Positions 34,127 to 42,633 of a stretch of 64,000 nucleotides of DNA are shown piece after piece; the stretch's first letter is position 1; each line of letters begins with the position of its first letter. The notes below the pieces were generated by a model. It had not been told where the DNA came from and made no database searches. It worked only from the letters and a program-made list of their open reading frames with translations. The stretch comes from Hyphomicrobiaceae bacterium (lineage in GTDB: Bacteria > Pseudomonadota > Alphaproteobacteria > Rhizobiales > Hyphomicrobiaceae): positions 1 through 64,000 of the forward strand of contig WBUN01000007.1 in NCBI GenBank assembly GCA_008933705.1. The letters run 5' to 3'. Both the position numbers and the translations under genes were made by a program.

Positions 34127-36274
34127 ATGGCAAGGACATCGAAGATGGCGAGCGCCGGCACGGTTGCGATGGTGGCGGAAGCAGCGGCAGACGCGGACGT
34201 TCGCAGCGTCGGAGAAACGGAAGCGGCTGCGGCGGTTGAGACCGGCACGGAAGCCGCGTCGGTCGCGGCAAGCGGTGAGACGGTTTTCATCCCGCTCAAC
34301 AAGCTGAAGAAGTCGCTCCGCAATGCGCGCAAGACTCCGCACAGCGAGGCGGAGATCGAAGCCTATGCGGCCAGCATCGCCGCCAAGGGCATCCTGCAAA
34401 ACCTCGTGGTGGAGCCTGAGCTTGACGCGGAGAAAAGGCCGACCGGCTTCTATCTCGTCACCATCGGGGAAGGCCGCAGGCTGGCGCAGTTGCTGCGCGT
34501 GAAGCGCAAGCAAATCAAGAGGACGGAAGGTATCCGCTGCGTCATCGACACGGCGAACGATCCGTTCGAAATCAGCCTTGACGAGAATGTCACGCGCACC
34601 GCCATGCACCCCGCCGACCAGTTCGAGGCCTTCCGCGAGCTTGCGGAACATCGCGGATGGGGCGCGGAGGAAATCGCGGCCCGCTTCGGCGTCACCGCGC
34701 ATGTGGTGAAGCAGCGGCTTCGGCTCGGCGCGGTCAGCCCGAGGCTGATGCAAGTCTATCGTGACGGCGGCTTGACGCTCGACCAGTTGAGGGCCTTCGC
34801 CATCACCGAGGATCACGCCCGGCAGGAGCAGGTTTACGAGAACCTGTCCTATAACCGCGATCCGTCCTTCATCCGCCGCGACATCATGAAGACCCACATT
34901 CCGGCAACGGATCGGCGCGCGATCTTCATCGGTGCGGAAGTCTATACGGAAGCAGGCGGCAACATTGTCCGCGATCTGTTCACGGAGGATCGTGGCGGCT
35001 TCTATGAAGACGCCGCGCTATTGGAGCGGCTTGTCATCGAGAAACTGGAAGGCATCGCCGCGCAGGTTCAGGAGGCGGAAGGCTGGAAGTGGGTTTCGGT
35101 TCATATCGATTATCCCCACGCCCACGGCCTGCGGCGCACCTATCCGCATCCGGTGAAGCTTTCCGAGGAAGACGAAGCCGCCTGCGCTGTCGCACAGGAG
35201 GAATATGACCGCCTGTCGTCGGAGTATGAAGGCGCGGAGGAGCTTCCCGACGACGTGGACCAACGGTTCGGGGAGCTTGAAGCCGAGATCGAGCGCATCG
35301 ACGCCAAGCGTCATGCTTACGATCCTGACGAGATCGCGCGCGGTGGCGTCTTTGTCGTGCTGTCCCCGGACGGAGAAGCCCGCATCGAGCGCGGTTTCAT
35401 CCGTCCAGAGGACGAGAAGCCCGAAGCGGAGGAAGCCAGCGATGGCGAAACCGTCATCGATGGCGTGCGCGTCAAGGGTGATGGCGAGATCATCGAGGAC
35501 GGCGACGATGCAGCCGCACATAACGCCGACGACGAGGACGCAGGGGATGACGACACGCCGCTGTCCGACCTTCTCGTCCGCGACCTGACCGCGCATCGCA
35601 CCCTTGGCCTGCGGGTCGCCCTTGGCGAGCAGCCGGACATGGCCTTAATCGCCGTCACCCATGCGCTCGCCGCGCAGAGCTTCTATCGCGGCGGTGACGC
35701 CCATTGCCTCGACATCCGCACCGTCAGTCCACCCCTTGGCGGACACGCGGACGGCATCGAGGATACGGCGGCGGCAAAGGCGCTCGCGGATCGTCACGCC
35801 GGATGGGCGGCGGACATGCCGCGCGACGTGGCAGACCTGTGGGGCTTCATCACCGGGCTGGACCATGCAAGCGTCATGGCGCTGTTCGCGCATTGCGCCT
35901 CGCAGACCGTCAACGCGGTGAAAGTGCCTTGGGAGCGCAAGCCGCGCGCGCTTGAGACGGCTGACAAGCTGGCAAGCGCACTTGCGCTCGACATGACCGC
36001 GCACTGGACGCCCACGGTGCGAACCTATCTCGGCCGCGTGACGAAGGCGCTCATCCTCGATGCTGTACGAGAGGCCGTCAGCGGTGAGGCGGCGGATCGC
36101 ATCGCCAGCATGAAGAAGCAGCCGATGGCAGAAGCCGCCGAGCAGCTTCTTGCCGGGACGGGATGGCTGCCGCCGCTGATGCGCACCGCGCCGGTTGCGG
36201 AAGCGTCGGGTGGGTCTGTCGAGGACATCGGCGCGACCGAGGCAAGCGAAGGCTTCCCCGAAGCCGCCGAGTGA
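34127..36274 (+). CDS. ParB/RepB/Spo0J family partition-like protein of the ICE
   Basis: A 715-residue protein. After an Ala/Glu-rich start, residues 48-150 form the ParB N-terminal domain (IPLNKLKKSLRNARKT, ILQNLVVEPELD, YLVTIGEGRRLAQL), and 155-225 the helix-turn-helix (LDENVTRTAMHPADQFEAF, AARFGVTAHVVKQRLRLG). The long C-terminal part is acidic in the middle (about 435-480) with a conserved ICE-type end. Proteins like this head the accessory block of many rhizobial ICEs. The start at 34127 follows AAAGGATT. No ParA partner is in the window. Expression may be controlled through the structured leader. Confidence 0.88.
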   Translation: MARTSKMASAGTVAMVAEAAADADVRSVGETEAAAAVETGTEAASVAASGETVFIPLNKLKKSLRNARKTPHSEAEIEAYAASIAAKGILQNLVVEPELDAEKRPTGFYLVTIGEGRRLAQLLRVKRKQIKRTEGIRCVIDTANDPFEISLDENVTRTAMHPADQFEAFRELAEHRGWGAEEIAARFGVTAHVVKQRLRLGAVSPRLMQVYRDGGLTLDQLRAFAITEDHARQEQVYENLSYNRDPSFIRRDIMKTHIPATDRRAIFIGAEVYTEAGGNIVRDLFTEDRGGFYEDAALLERLVIEKLEGIAAQVQEAEGWKWVSVHIDYPHAHGLRRTYPHPVKLSEEDEAACAVAQEEYDRLSSEYEGAEELPDDVDQRFGELEAEIERIDAKRHAYDPDEIARGGVFVVLSPDGEARIERGFIRPEDEKPEAEEASDGETVIDGVRVKGDGEIIEDGDDAAAHNADDEDAGDDDTPLSDLLVRDLTAHRTLGLRVALGEQPDMALIAVTHALAAQSFYRGGDAHCLDIRTVSPPLGGHADGIEDTAAAKALADRHAGWAADMPRDVADLWGFITGLDHASVMALFAHCASQTVNAVKVPWERKPRALETADKLASALALDMTAHWTPTVRTYLGRVTKALILDAVREAVSGEAADRIASMKKQPMAEAAEQLLAGTGWLPPLMRTAPVAEASGGSVEDIGATEASEGFPEAAE

Positions 36275-36282
36275 GCCGCCGC

Positions 36283-36311
36283 GGCCGGGGTCGCATCGCG
36301 CGGCCCCGGCC
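36283..36311 (+). terminator. Hairpin after parB
   Basis: GGCCGGGG/CCCCGGCC form an 8-bp GC stem 9 bp after the parB stop, followed by GCTTTCTG. A second perfect 9-bp stem, GGCCGCGCC/GGCGCGGCC, lies at 36341-36363. Neither has a long U tract, so termination or attenuation is likely but not certain. Confidence 0.4.
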
Positions 36312-36399
36312 AGCTTTCTGACATCGCTCGAGAATGTTCCGGCCGCGCCTGACCGGCGCGGCCGGAGACCTCGACCGCACGACAGCAGGACACGAGACC

Positions 36400-36738
36400 A
36401 TGAAGACCGATGCAAAACAGCGGGCGACACTGACCCGCATGGAGACGGCGCACGCCGAGACCGCGCGCCATCTTGCCGTCATCGAGCGGCAGATTGAAGC
36501 GCGCGCCGAACGCATGACGACGAGCAGCCGCGTCAAGGCTCGCCAGTTTGGCCGTGCCTCCGCCACCTGGAGCCGCGCCGACGAGCGCGACGTTCAGGCT
36601 AACGTCGCGGCGCTGCGCTTTGCGCGGCGCGGCGAGATCGATGCGCTGTCCCAAAAGCTGGCGCGGCAGGCCGGAGCCATCGCGGCACACTGCGTTTGCT
36701 GCCGGATCAACGAACCGGCAGGGGAGGGCGTGTCGTGA
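36400..36738 (+). CDS. Small ICE-encoded hypothetical protein
   Basis: 112 residues from MKTDAKQRATLTRMETAH. It is mostly helical and Arg/Ala-rich (RQIEARAERMTTSSRV, DVQANVAALRFARRGEIDAL) and ends with a CVCC cluster (HCVCCRINEPAGE) that might bind metal. No family is recognised. Its stop overlaps the start of the DUF2958 gene by one base (TGATG), so the two are coupled. Confidence 0.6.
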   Translation: MKTDAKQRATLTRMETAHAETARHLAVIERQIEARAERMTTSSRVKARQFGRASATWSRADERDVQANVAALRFARRGEIDALSQKLARQAGAIAAHCVCCRINEPAGEGVS

Positions 36739-37106
36739 TGCCGCGCTTTCCCCGCACCGAAGCCCTGATCCCCGACGAACTGCTGGCCAAGCTGATCGAG
36801 AACGGCCGCACCAGCGAGGAGCGTGACGGCTTCGATCCGTTCCCGGTCGTGAAGCTGTTCACGCCTGATGGTGCCGCGACATGGCTCATCACGGAAGCCT
36901 GTCCCGAAGGCAAGGACGTTCGCCTGTTCGGCCTGTGTGACCTTGGTATGGGCAGTCCCGAACTCGGCTACCTGATGCTCAGCGAGATCGAGGACGTGCG
37001 CGGCAAGCTCGGCCTGCCGGCTGAGCGCGACCTCTATTTCAAGGCCGAACACCGGCTCAGCACCTACGTCAAGCTCGCGTGCCATGCCGGGATGATTGTC
37101 GCTTGA
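36738..37106 (+). CDS. DUF2958 domain-containing protein
   Basis: A 122-residue protein with the DUF2958 pattern: LLAKLIENGRTS, DPFPVVKLFTPDGAATWLITE, LFGLCDLGMGSPELGYLMLSEI. DUF2958 proteins are common accessory genes of plasmids and ICEs in Proteobacteria and have no proven role. Translation is coupled to the upstream gene through a TGATG overlap. Confidence 0.85.
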   Translation: MPRFPRTEALIPDELLAKLIENGRTSEERDGFDPFPVVKLFTPDGAATWLITEACPEGKDVRLFGLCDLGMGSPELGYLMLSEIEDVRGKLGLPAERDLYFKAEHRLSTYVKLACHAGMIVA

Positions 37107-37169
37107 AATCGCGATCCGGCGCGTGGTCGTGACGCGCCGCATCGTCTCCATCATAACGGAGGCACCGAG

Positions 37170-37583
37170 ATGATCGCGCTAATCGCCGTCATCGTCATGC
37201 TGATCGGCATGATGTGTGTCCTCGCCTACACGCTGGCGATTTACGCGCTGCCCTTTATGCTCGCGCTCGCGGCGATGCGCTTCGCCTACGGCACCGGAGC
37301 TGGATGGATCGGCGTCGGTATCGTCGGCATTGTCGCTGGCGTTGCATCCTTCGGCATTCTGACCCTTCTGTTTGCCATGCTGCGCGCCCCGATCCTGCGG
37401 GTCGCATTGGCGCTCATATTCGCCACGCCTGCCGCCGTGGCGGGATATGCGCTCGTGCATGGCGTCACCGGCGAGGCCGTTCCACCGCTGGTGTGGCGGC
37501 AAATCGTCTGCCTCGCAGGGGGCGCATGTGTCGGCGTGGCCGCCGTGATACGGTTGGCAACATCCGCTAGTCCGCAATCCTGA
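37170..37583 (+). CDS. Small multi-pass membrane protein of the ICE
   Basis: A 137-residue protein with four hydrophobic helices (about 2-30, 47-70, 74-96, 108-130) and few charged residues. It follows the DUF2958 gene by 63 bp with a GGAGGCACCGAG ribosome-binding site before the ATG. No family recognised. A role in membrane association or entry exclusion is conceivable from context but unsupported. Confidence 0.55.
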   Translation: MIALIAVIVMLIGMMCVLAYTLAIYALPFMLALAAMRFAYGTGAGWIGVGIVGIVAGVASFGILTLLFAMLRAPILRVALALIFATPAAVAGYALVHGVTGEAVPPLVWRQIVCLAGGACVGVAAVIRLATSASPQS

Positions 37584-38415
37584 GCCGGTTCGTTGAACGC
37601 GGAAGTTATCGGCGCACAGAATATTCCGTGCCGCCCCTGAGCGTGGGCGTCGCCCTGCGGGCCGGGCTCTATGCGCTGCTGCGGCGGCTTCCGAAGCCCC
37701 TTGCGGGCTTCGCCTTCGGTCACGATCCTTGACGCGAAGAGAGGCGGCGGACATTCGCCGGTCGCCTCCGGCTCGCGTCAGCATCGCGTTTGGCGGTCCT
37801 AGCCAGCAGCGGAGCGGCAGACGTTCGTCAGATAGAGTTACACCCTGACCTTCGCGCTGGACCATGGTGTCGATCGAGGCCGGGAGCGAGTCGCAGCGGC
37901 TTGTGCTGGGAGGTCGCCATTACCTTTGTTGACGTTTTCTTGCCGTGCCGAACACGATGGCGATGCGAGTGACGGGCGGATGGCCCGGACCTTTCGATTG
38001 TCGTCGATGACGGCGACATTCAGGACATCATCGTCTTGCCGTTGAGGTTCGGGTCCGTTCTTGATGGAGCCGAGATAGCCGTGTGCGGCGCGAAGCGAGA
38101 AAGTGTGCCTCCGATCGCCATCGCCAGATCGCGGTTTCCTCTGACTGTCCTTTTCAAGCCGCTCCCACGGGCGTCCTCGATTGGTTTGGTCTGACCGAAG
38201 ACCGGCGACGAAAGCGTCGCCTCGATCTTGAACCTGCAACGTCCGCCGCCAGCTTTTTTCCGCCGCCTTCGGCTTTGCATCGCGAGCCAAAAAGCTGTCG
38301 CCGGCCGCCCTCCACGTTGTTTCGGCCCCAAGGGTGCAGGCCGATCGTCCCCGGTCCGTCGACCACCATCGAGGTCGCGATGGGCGCGGCCCGACCAGCA
38401 GAAGGAAACCACGAC
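37584..38415. other. Long intergenic region, no supported gene
   Basis: These 832 bp between the membrane-protein gene and the first DUF736 gene have open frames on both strands without family similarity or codon-quality evidence. One 8-bp hairpin, CGAAGCCC/GGGCTTCG, is at 37692-37712. The region may be decayed DNA, a regulatory region, or hold unrecognised small genes. Confidence 0.3.
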
Positions 38416-38727
38416 ATGGCTACGATCGGCACTTTCTCCCGCACCGAGAACGGCTACAGCGGCTCGGTCAAGACACTCACCCTCAACGTCAAGTCGGTGA
38501 AGTTCGTCGCCGCCGAAGGCGACAACGAGAAGGGTCCGGACTACCGCGTCATCGCCGCTGGAACGGAGTTCGGGGCGGCGTGGAAGAAGACGTCCGACAA
38601 GGGCAACGACTACCTCTCCGTCAAGCTCGACGACCCGTCGTTCCCGGCTCCAATCTATGCGAGCCTGGTGGAGAGCGAAGGCGAGGATCTGGCGCTCATC
38701 TGGTCGCGCCGTCGCGCCGCCGACTGA
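38416..38727 (+). CDS. DUF736 family protein (first copy)
   Basis: A 103-residue protein that matches DUF736: [59 protein letters not shown]. Rhizobial ICEs and plasmids typically carry several copies; function unknown. A second, diverged copy is at 44874. The two share about the same layout, with the latter having RVRTLVFDAEVSILP in place of [25 protein letters not shown] precedes the ATG. The structured leader copy 2 begins about 100 bp downstream. Confidence 0.88.
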   Translation: MATIGTFSRTENGYSGSVKTLTLNVKSVKFVAAEGDNEKGPDYRVIAAGTEFGAAWKKTSDKGNDYLSVKLDDPSFPAPIYASLVESEGEDLALIWSRRRAAD

Positions 38728-38824
38728 GACCGGCCACCAGCGAGGCCCCGCGCAAGCGGGGCTTCGTCATGCTCATATCCGCCACCGCAAGATAAGGAAT
38801 ACGGCGAGCTGCGCTCGCATTGTT

Positions 38825-39096
38825 CCGATCGGCTGCGGCTGAAGCCCTTGCCGATCGAGTGGGGAGCCAAGGGGTCTTACCCCTTGCTCCCCGCAAATGC
38901 CGCCTGTTGCGGAGCAGGGCCGCGGCCTCGCAGAGCGGCCGATCACCACGTCGGCATCACATTGTCAACCGCTCCGCTCGCCTCGCAGCCCGGCCCCGCG
39001 CGCCGGCATATGCCCCCTCCATCCCCGCGCGCTCACGCGCCCCCGGAAGGCATGTCGGGGGACATGCCTTCGGCATTAACGGGAAAGGACAGGACG
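38825..39096 (+). promoter_or_regulatory. Structured 5' leader of the DUF932 gene (leader copy 2)
   Basis: This leader is homologous to the parB leader at 33850. Stems in the same order: GATCGGC/GCCGATC (38827-38833, 38850-38856); GGGGAG-C-CAAGGGG paired with CCCCTTG-CTCCCC (38861-38892); and GAAGGCATGTC/GACATGCCTTC (39046-39071). The last is preceded by GCTCACGCGCCCCC, shared with copy 1. The distance from last stem to ATG (25 nt) is nearly the same. It fills the 369-bp gap after the DUF736 gene. Confidence 0.65.
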
Positions 39097-40293
39097 ATGA
39101 GCTTCATCAGCAGCAACCAGAACCAGCAGGCAGTGAATAGCGGTTTCCGCGTGGACATCTCGCGCGGCGAGCGGATCGGCCGCGTGTCGTCGGAATGGTT
39201 CTCGCGTCCCGATGACGAGCGTTATTTGTCGCTCACCGAGCTTTACGATGCCGTGAAGACCCGCGCGGATCGCGCGAAGGCCCGCACCGTGGAAAGCCGC
39301 GCCGTTCGCGTTGAGGCGAGCAGGGACAACGCCGAGCGGCTTTCGCTGATCGTCCCCGGACAGGACCAGCCGATTGCCCCGACGCATTGGAGCTTTGGGC
39401 AGTTGTGCAGCCTTGTCGGCGCACCCGCAACCTATATGCGCCAGCTTGCCGCGCCGCTCGCAGGCATCAACTTACAGCATGGCTTGCTGTCGCATCGCGC
39501 CGAGCTTGTGAAGACGCTGGAAGCGGAAGACGGACGCATTGAACTGCGCGCCGTGACCGGACCGGACTACGGCCGCATCTGGGACCATGAGCTTGTCGCC
39601 GCCGTGATGAAGATCGCGGGCAACGGCACGGGCGATACCATGTGGAAAGTGCCGGGCGTTTTGGATTGGGCGACCATGACGCACAATCCGTTCGTGGATA
39701 TCACCAAGGACACCACCACGCTTTACGCCAGCGACCGCGATGTTTTCCTTTTCCTTGTGGACGACACGCACCCCATCGAGGCCGGACGCCTGCCGAACGG
39801 CGAGCCGGATCTGTATTTCCGGGGCTTCTATTGCTGGAATAGCGAAGTCGGCAGCAAGACACTTGGTATTGCGTCTTTCTATCTCCGCGCCGTTTGCATG
39901 AACCGCAATTTGTGGGGCGTGGAAGGGTTCGAGGAAATCAGCATCCGGCACAGCAAGTTTGCCGCGCAGCGCTTCGCCCATGAGGCGGCACCGGCATTGA
40001 CCAGCTTCGCCCATTCCTCGCCCGCGCCATTCGTCGCCGGGATCAAGGCAGCGCGGGAGCGCATCGTCGCCCGCACCGACGAGGACCGCGAAACCTTCCT
40101 TCGCAAGCGCGGGTTCAGCAAGGCCGAAACGGCTAAGATCATTGAAACCGTGTTGCAGGAGGAAGGGCGCCCGCCGGAGTCGATCTTTGACTTTGTGCAG
40201 GGCATGACGGCGCACGCCCGCATCAAAGCGCATCAGGACATACGCCTCGAATTGGAGGGGAAGGCGAAGACCTTGCTGGAGAAGGCGATATAA
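39097..40293 (+). CDS. DUF932 (phage/plasmid-like LGT_TIGR03299-related) protein
   Basis: A 398-residue protein of the DUF932 family, widespread on ICEs, plasmids and phages. Landmarks are ERYLSLTELYDAVKTRAD, FGQLCSLVGAPATYMRQL, VTGPDYGRIWDHELV, DDTHPIEAGRLPNGEPDLYFRGFY and SEVGSKTLGIASFYLR. Function unknown; a DNA-related or antirestriction-like role has been suggested for relatives by context only. The ATG at 39097 is preceded by GGAAAGGACAGGACG. A structured leader homologous to that of parB lies upstream, so both may be co-regulated after transcription. Confidence 0.88.
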   Translation: MSFISSNQNQQAVNSGFRVDISRGERIGRVSSEWFSRPDDERYLSLTELYDAVKTRADRAKARTVESRAVRVEASRDNAERLSLIVPGQDQPIAPTHWSFGQLCSLVGAPATYMRQLAAPLAGINLQHGLLSHRAELVKTLEAEDGRIELRAVTGPDYGRIWDHELVAAVMKIAGNGTGDTMWKVPGVLDWATMTHNPFVDITKDTTTLYASDRDVFLFLVDDTHPIEAGRLPNGEPDLYFRGFYCWNSEVGSKTLGIASFYLRAVCMNRNLWGVEGFEEISIRHSKFAAQRFAHEAAPALTSFAHSSPAPFVAGIKAARERIVARTDEDRETFLRKRGFSKAETAKIIETVLQEEGRPPESIFDFVQGMTAHARIKAHQDIRLELEGKAKTLLEKAI

Positions 40294-40302
40294 TCAGCGA
40301 AG

Positions 40303-40321
40303 GCCGCGCCGGTTGCGCGGC
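40303..40321 (+). terminator. Hairpin after the DUF932 gene
   Basis: GCCGCGC/GCGCGGC with a 5-base loop lies 10 bp after the stop and is followed by TCTCCGCCTTTC. A weak factor-independent terminator is plausible. Confidence 0.35.
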
Positions 40322-40482
40322 TCTCCGCCTTTCAGGCTTTGCACCTTCGGAAAATTTCGCGCCGATCCAGCGTTGCAGATCGGCGGCGCGGCCGTGCGCA
40401 GAACACGGCCGCCGCTCGCCGGACTGCGCCCGGCTCGCGATTCACGCACCGACAGGCCAAGGGACGATGACGGCTCGTCGAA

Positions 40483-40515
40483 TACCTAGTATATTGGGTA
40501 GAAGTATATTAGGTA
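40483..40515. promoter_or_regulatory. Direct-repeat operator before the Cro-like gene
   Basis: AGTATATTGGGTA (40488-40500) and AGTATATTAGGTA (40503-40515) are 13-mers with one difference, 15 bp apart, and the block opens with TACCTA, an inverted TAGGTA. It ends 18 bp before the ATG of the small XRE protein, a typical place for autorepression. The AT-rich block also resembles a -10 region. Confidence 0.55.
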
Positions 40516-40533
40516 GCCGGCGACTCCTCCCGC

Positions 40534-40746
40534 ATGAGCTTACGGGAGAGAGTCGCAAGAAACCTGCGTCGGTTGAGACAGGAGAAATCTGTCTCGCAGG
40601 AGGAGCTTGCCCATCTTGCCCAGGTCAACCGCAATTACGTCGGCATGTTGGAACGCGAAGAATATGCCGCCTCCATCGATATGCTGGAGAAACTCGCCCT
40701 CGCGCTCGACATCGACCCGATCGAGTTTCTGCGCGCCGACACCTGA
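40534..40746 (+). CDS. Cro/XRE-family regulator (QseC-like position)
   Basis: A 70-residue single-domain helix-turn-helix protein: VARNLRRLRQEKSVSQEELAHLAQVNRNYVGMLEREEYAASIDMLEKLA spans the five-helix XRE fold. It is short and lacks a sensor domain, like phage Cro proteins. In ICEMlSymR7A a Cro-like protein, QseC, controls the antiactivator gene qseM; here a QseM-like gene lies 218 bp downstream on the same strand rather than divergent. A direct-repeat operator lies just upstream, suggesting autoregulation. The 218-bp gap after it shows no gene. Confidence 0.85.
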   Translation: MSLRERVARNLRRLRQEKSVSQEELAHLAQVNRNYVGMLEREEYAASIDMLEKLALALDIDPIEFLRADT

Positions 40747-40964
40747 TAACGCGCAGACATCACCGCCCGCCTGCAAAAAAGAAGATCGTCCTGGATGCGG
40801 CAATGCCCGCCGCTGGCACGAAAGCGTCACGTTGTCAGACTATTTATCGCATCTGCGGCATAATATTATTCCGCGTCTGGAGAAGAAATGTCGCCGAAAG
40901 TTTGATTGCGGGGTAACCGGATAATCCAGTTTGAATCTAAAGCGCATAAGTCAGAGGCACGTCG

Positions 40965-41228
40965 ATGACAAAGCCTAACTTCAAGGACAGTCCGCCGCTG
41001 ACCGATCGAGTGAATGCATATGACGAGGCGCACCTTGCTACCTATCTGCGTCTGTTGGACGCCGCCGAGGAAGGCGCCGATTGGCGAGAAGTTGCTAGAA
41101 TCGTATTCGGCCTCGACGTGACATCCGATCCCGAACGCGCCAAGCGGATTCATGACAGCCATTTGACTCGTGCGCGCTGGATGACCGAGAACGGCTACCG
41201 TCACCTGTTAGAGCCCCGCATGCAGTGA
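40965..41228 (+). CDS. DUF2285 small protein (QseM-like antiactivator)
   Basis: An 87-residue protein: PPLTDRVNAYDEAHLATYLRLLDA, GADWREVARIVFGLD and AKRIHDSHLTRARWMTENGYRHLL fit the DUF2285 fold. In ICEMlSymR7A a small DUF2285 protein, QseM, binds and blocks both TraR and FseA, restraining excision. Size, family and position before the FseA-like gene support the same role; it has not been shown for this element. Confidence 0.75.
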   Translation: MTKPNFKDSPPLTDRVNAYDEAHLATYLRLLDAAEEGADWREVARIVFGLDVTSDPERAKRIHDSHLTRARWMTENGYRHLLEPRMQ

Positions 41229-41380
41229 GTTCCGCGAAGGTCTCGTATCGCGACAGCCGGCAAGAGTTTGTTGTCCGCTCGAAGAACTCTCTGCATTCCG
41301 ATTATCGGTCTTGCCGTTTTCCCAGTCTTCGCCATAGACGGAATCATCTCGAAGCCAACGACTGAGGGGGAGGTCGCGTC

Positions 41381-41704
41381 ATGGAGCCGCTGCAAGACTG
41401 GCGCTCACCGCAATTCGAGGAACAGTTGAGCCGGCTCGACCGTGGCGGCATCACGTTCGAGTTCCTGCGCCGCAACAAGCAATATCGCAAAGACTATCAT
41501 GCCGTGGTGGAAGCCGTCGTCTCGGGAAGGCTTGAGAAGCGTGAGGCGATAGCGCACCTTTCACGCCGCTGGGGGGTGGCCTTTCGCGGCGGACCCCGCT
41601 GCATCGGCTTTGGTCGCGCAGCCGGTATGGCTGCCGCGGCTCAACCCTGCCACGCTCATTGTCACGGCCGCGCCGGAAGGCTTTGCCGCGCGTTCCTTTC
41701 CTGA
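41381..41704 (+). CDS. FseA-like excision activator, N-terminal (DUF6499) reading frame
   Basis: The first frame opens with MEPLQDWRSPQFEEQLSRLDRGGITFEFLRRNKQYRKDY, the DUF6499 module. Conserved sequence stops at HLSRRWG (near 41570), where a run of six G occurs; the rest to 41704 (VAFRGGPRCIGFG and on) is not family-like. The second half of the protein lies in the +1 frame. In ICEMlSymR7A the corresponding genes msi172 and msi171 are joined by programmed +1 ribosomal frameshifting into FseA, which activates rdfS. The same arrangement here suggests a true frameshift gene rather than decay. Confidence 0.7.
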   Translation: MEPLQDWRSPQFEEQLSRLDRGGITFEFLRRNKQYRKDYHAVVEAVVSGRLEKREAIAHLSRRWGVAFRGGPRCIGFGRAAGMAAAAQPCHAHCHGRAGRLCRAFLS

Positions 41705-42200
41705 CCCCGCAACGCTATCCATTCGCGGAGAACCGAGCACCGACGGATTGCATGGTGTCGTCGAAGACGTCCAAGGCGATCTCGGCGTCTGGCTTCCGAG
41801 CGGTGATACGGTCGTACGGGCGGGCGTTTTTCTGCCGTTCGACGAGCATTTCCATTGGCGCAGGAAAAATGCGCTTCGCCTCTACCGGCACATCAGTGGC
41901 GAGCTATCCGGCTCTCCGCCGCGCGAGGAACGCCTGACCCGTTTCCAGCTTCACCGGGCCGCGCTGATGCTGCGTGTCTGGGACGGCGTGGAATCCGGCG
42001 AGCCGCGCCGCTTGATTGCGAGTATCCTGATCAACGAGAAGGTCAGGACGCTGCGCGCGCTCGACTGGAAGAACGCACCGGAGCGGCGGCGGCTGTCCCG
42101 CATTCTTGCCGCCGCCCGTGAACGCATCGAAGGCGGATATCTGCGCTGGCTCGTTCCCCGGGCGAGACACCAGCTTCACGATGTTGATCGCAAGACCTGA
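41553..42200 (+). CDS. FseA-like excision activator, C-terminal (DUF2285) reading frame
   Basis: This frame has no ATG before conserved sequence begins; the nearest candidate is a TTG at 41610. Conserved sequence starts WPFAADPAASALVAQPVWLPRLNPATLIVTAAPEGF and continues through RLTRFQLHRAALMLRVWDG, IASILINEKV and a DUF2285 end (RRRLSRILAAARERIEGGYLRWL). Skipping one G in the run at 41571-41576 joins HLSRRWG to WPFAADP and yields one protein of about 272 residues. A sequencing error in the homopolymer or a real mutation are the alternatives to programmed frameshifting. Confidence 0.7.
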   Translation, partial: RTFHAAGGWPFAADPAASALVAQPVWLPRLNPATLIVTAAPEGFAARSFPDPATLSIRGEPSTDGLHGVVEDVQGDLGVWLPSGDTVVRAGVFLPFDEHFHWRRKNALRLYRHISGELSGSPPREERLTRFQLHRAALMLRVWDGVESGEPRRLIASILINEKVRTLRALDWKNAPERRRLSRILAAARERIEGGYLRWLVPRARHQLHDVDRKT

Positions 42201-42382
42201 CACGTCATCCCGATCCTGATGCGCAGCGGCCCGGCCGTCGGCACCCACGCATGTTGCGCCAGGCGGGAAGGGGGACACTTCTGTTAACGGCTGCGAATTT
42301 CGTCACTCCTCCGAGCCGCAGATTTTTCGCCATCGTCGCACCTGACTCGCCGCCGTGATGGCGGCTGCGACGGAGGTCCGCA

Positions 42383-42625
42383 ATGCTGGAGAAGACCGAG
42401 AAACATTGGCCGCGTTTCGTGCGAACGCCCGAGGCTGCACGCCTGCTCGATCTTTCTCCCCGCACGTTGGAGAAACACCGCTGCGACGGCACCGGGCCGG
42501 TCTATCACAAGCTCGGCGGACGCGTGGTCTACGCCGTCGCCGACCTTGAGGCATGGGTTGACGGTTGCGCGCGGCAGTCTACTTCGGAATCCGCGGCTGG
42601 CCCTGCGGCCGGCACTGCGCGCTGA
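42383..42625 (+). CDS. RdfS-like excisionase (helix-turn-helix)
   Basis: An 80-residue MerR/AlpA-like winged-helix protein: RFVRTPEAARLLDLSPRTLEKHRCDGTGPVYHKLGGRVVYAVADLEAWV. Such proteins act as recombination directionality factors; in ICEMlSymR7A, RdfS drives excision and is controlled by FseA. Here it follows the FseA-like gene by 182 bp and precedes repA by 8 bp, the usual ICE order. It would have to work with a serine recombinase in this element, unlike the tyrosine recombinase IntS; that pairing is inference. Confidence 0.8.
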   Translation: MLEKTEKHWPRFVRTPEAARLLDLSPRTLEKHRCDGTGPVYHKLGGRVVYAVADLEAWVDGCARQSTSESAAGPAAGTAR

Positions 42626-42633
42626 GCATCGCT

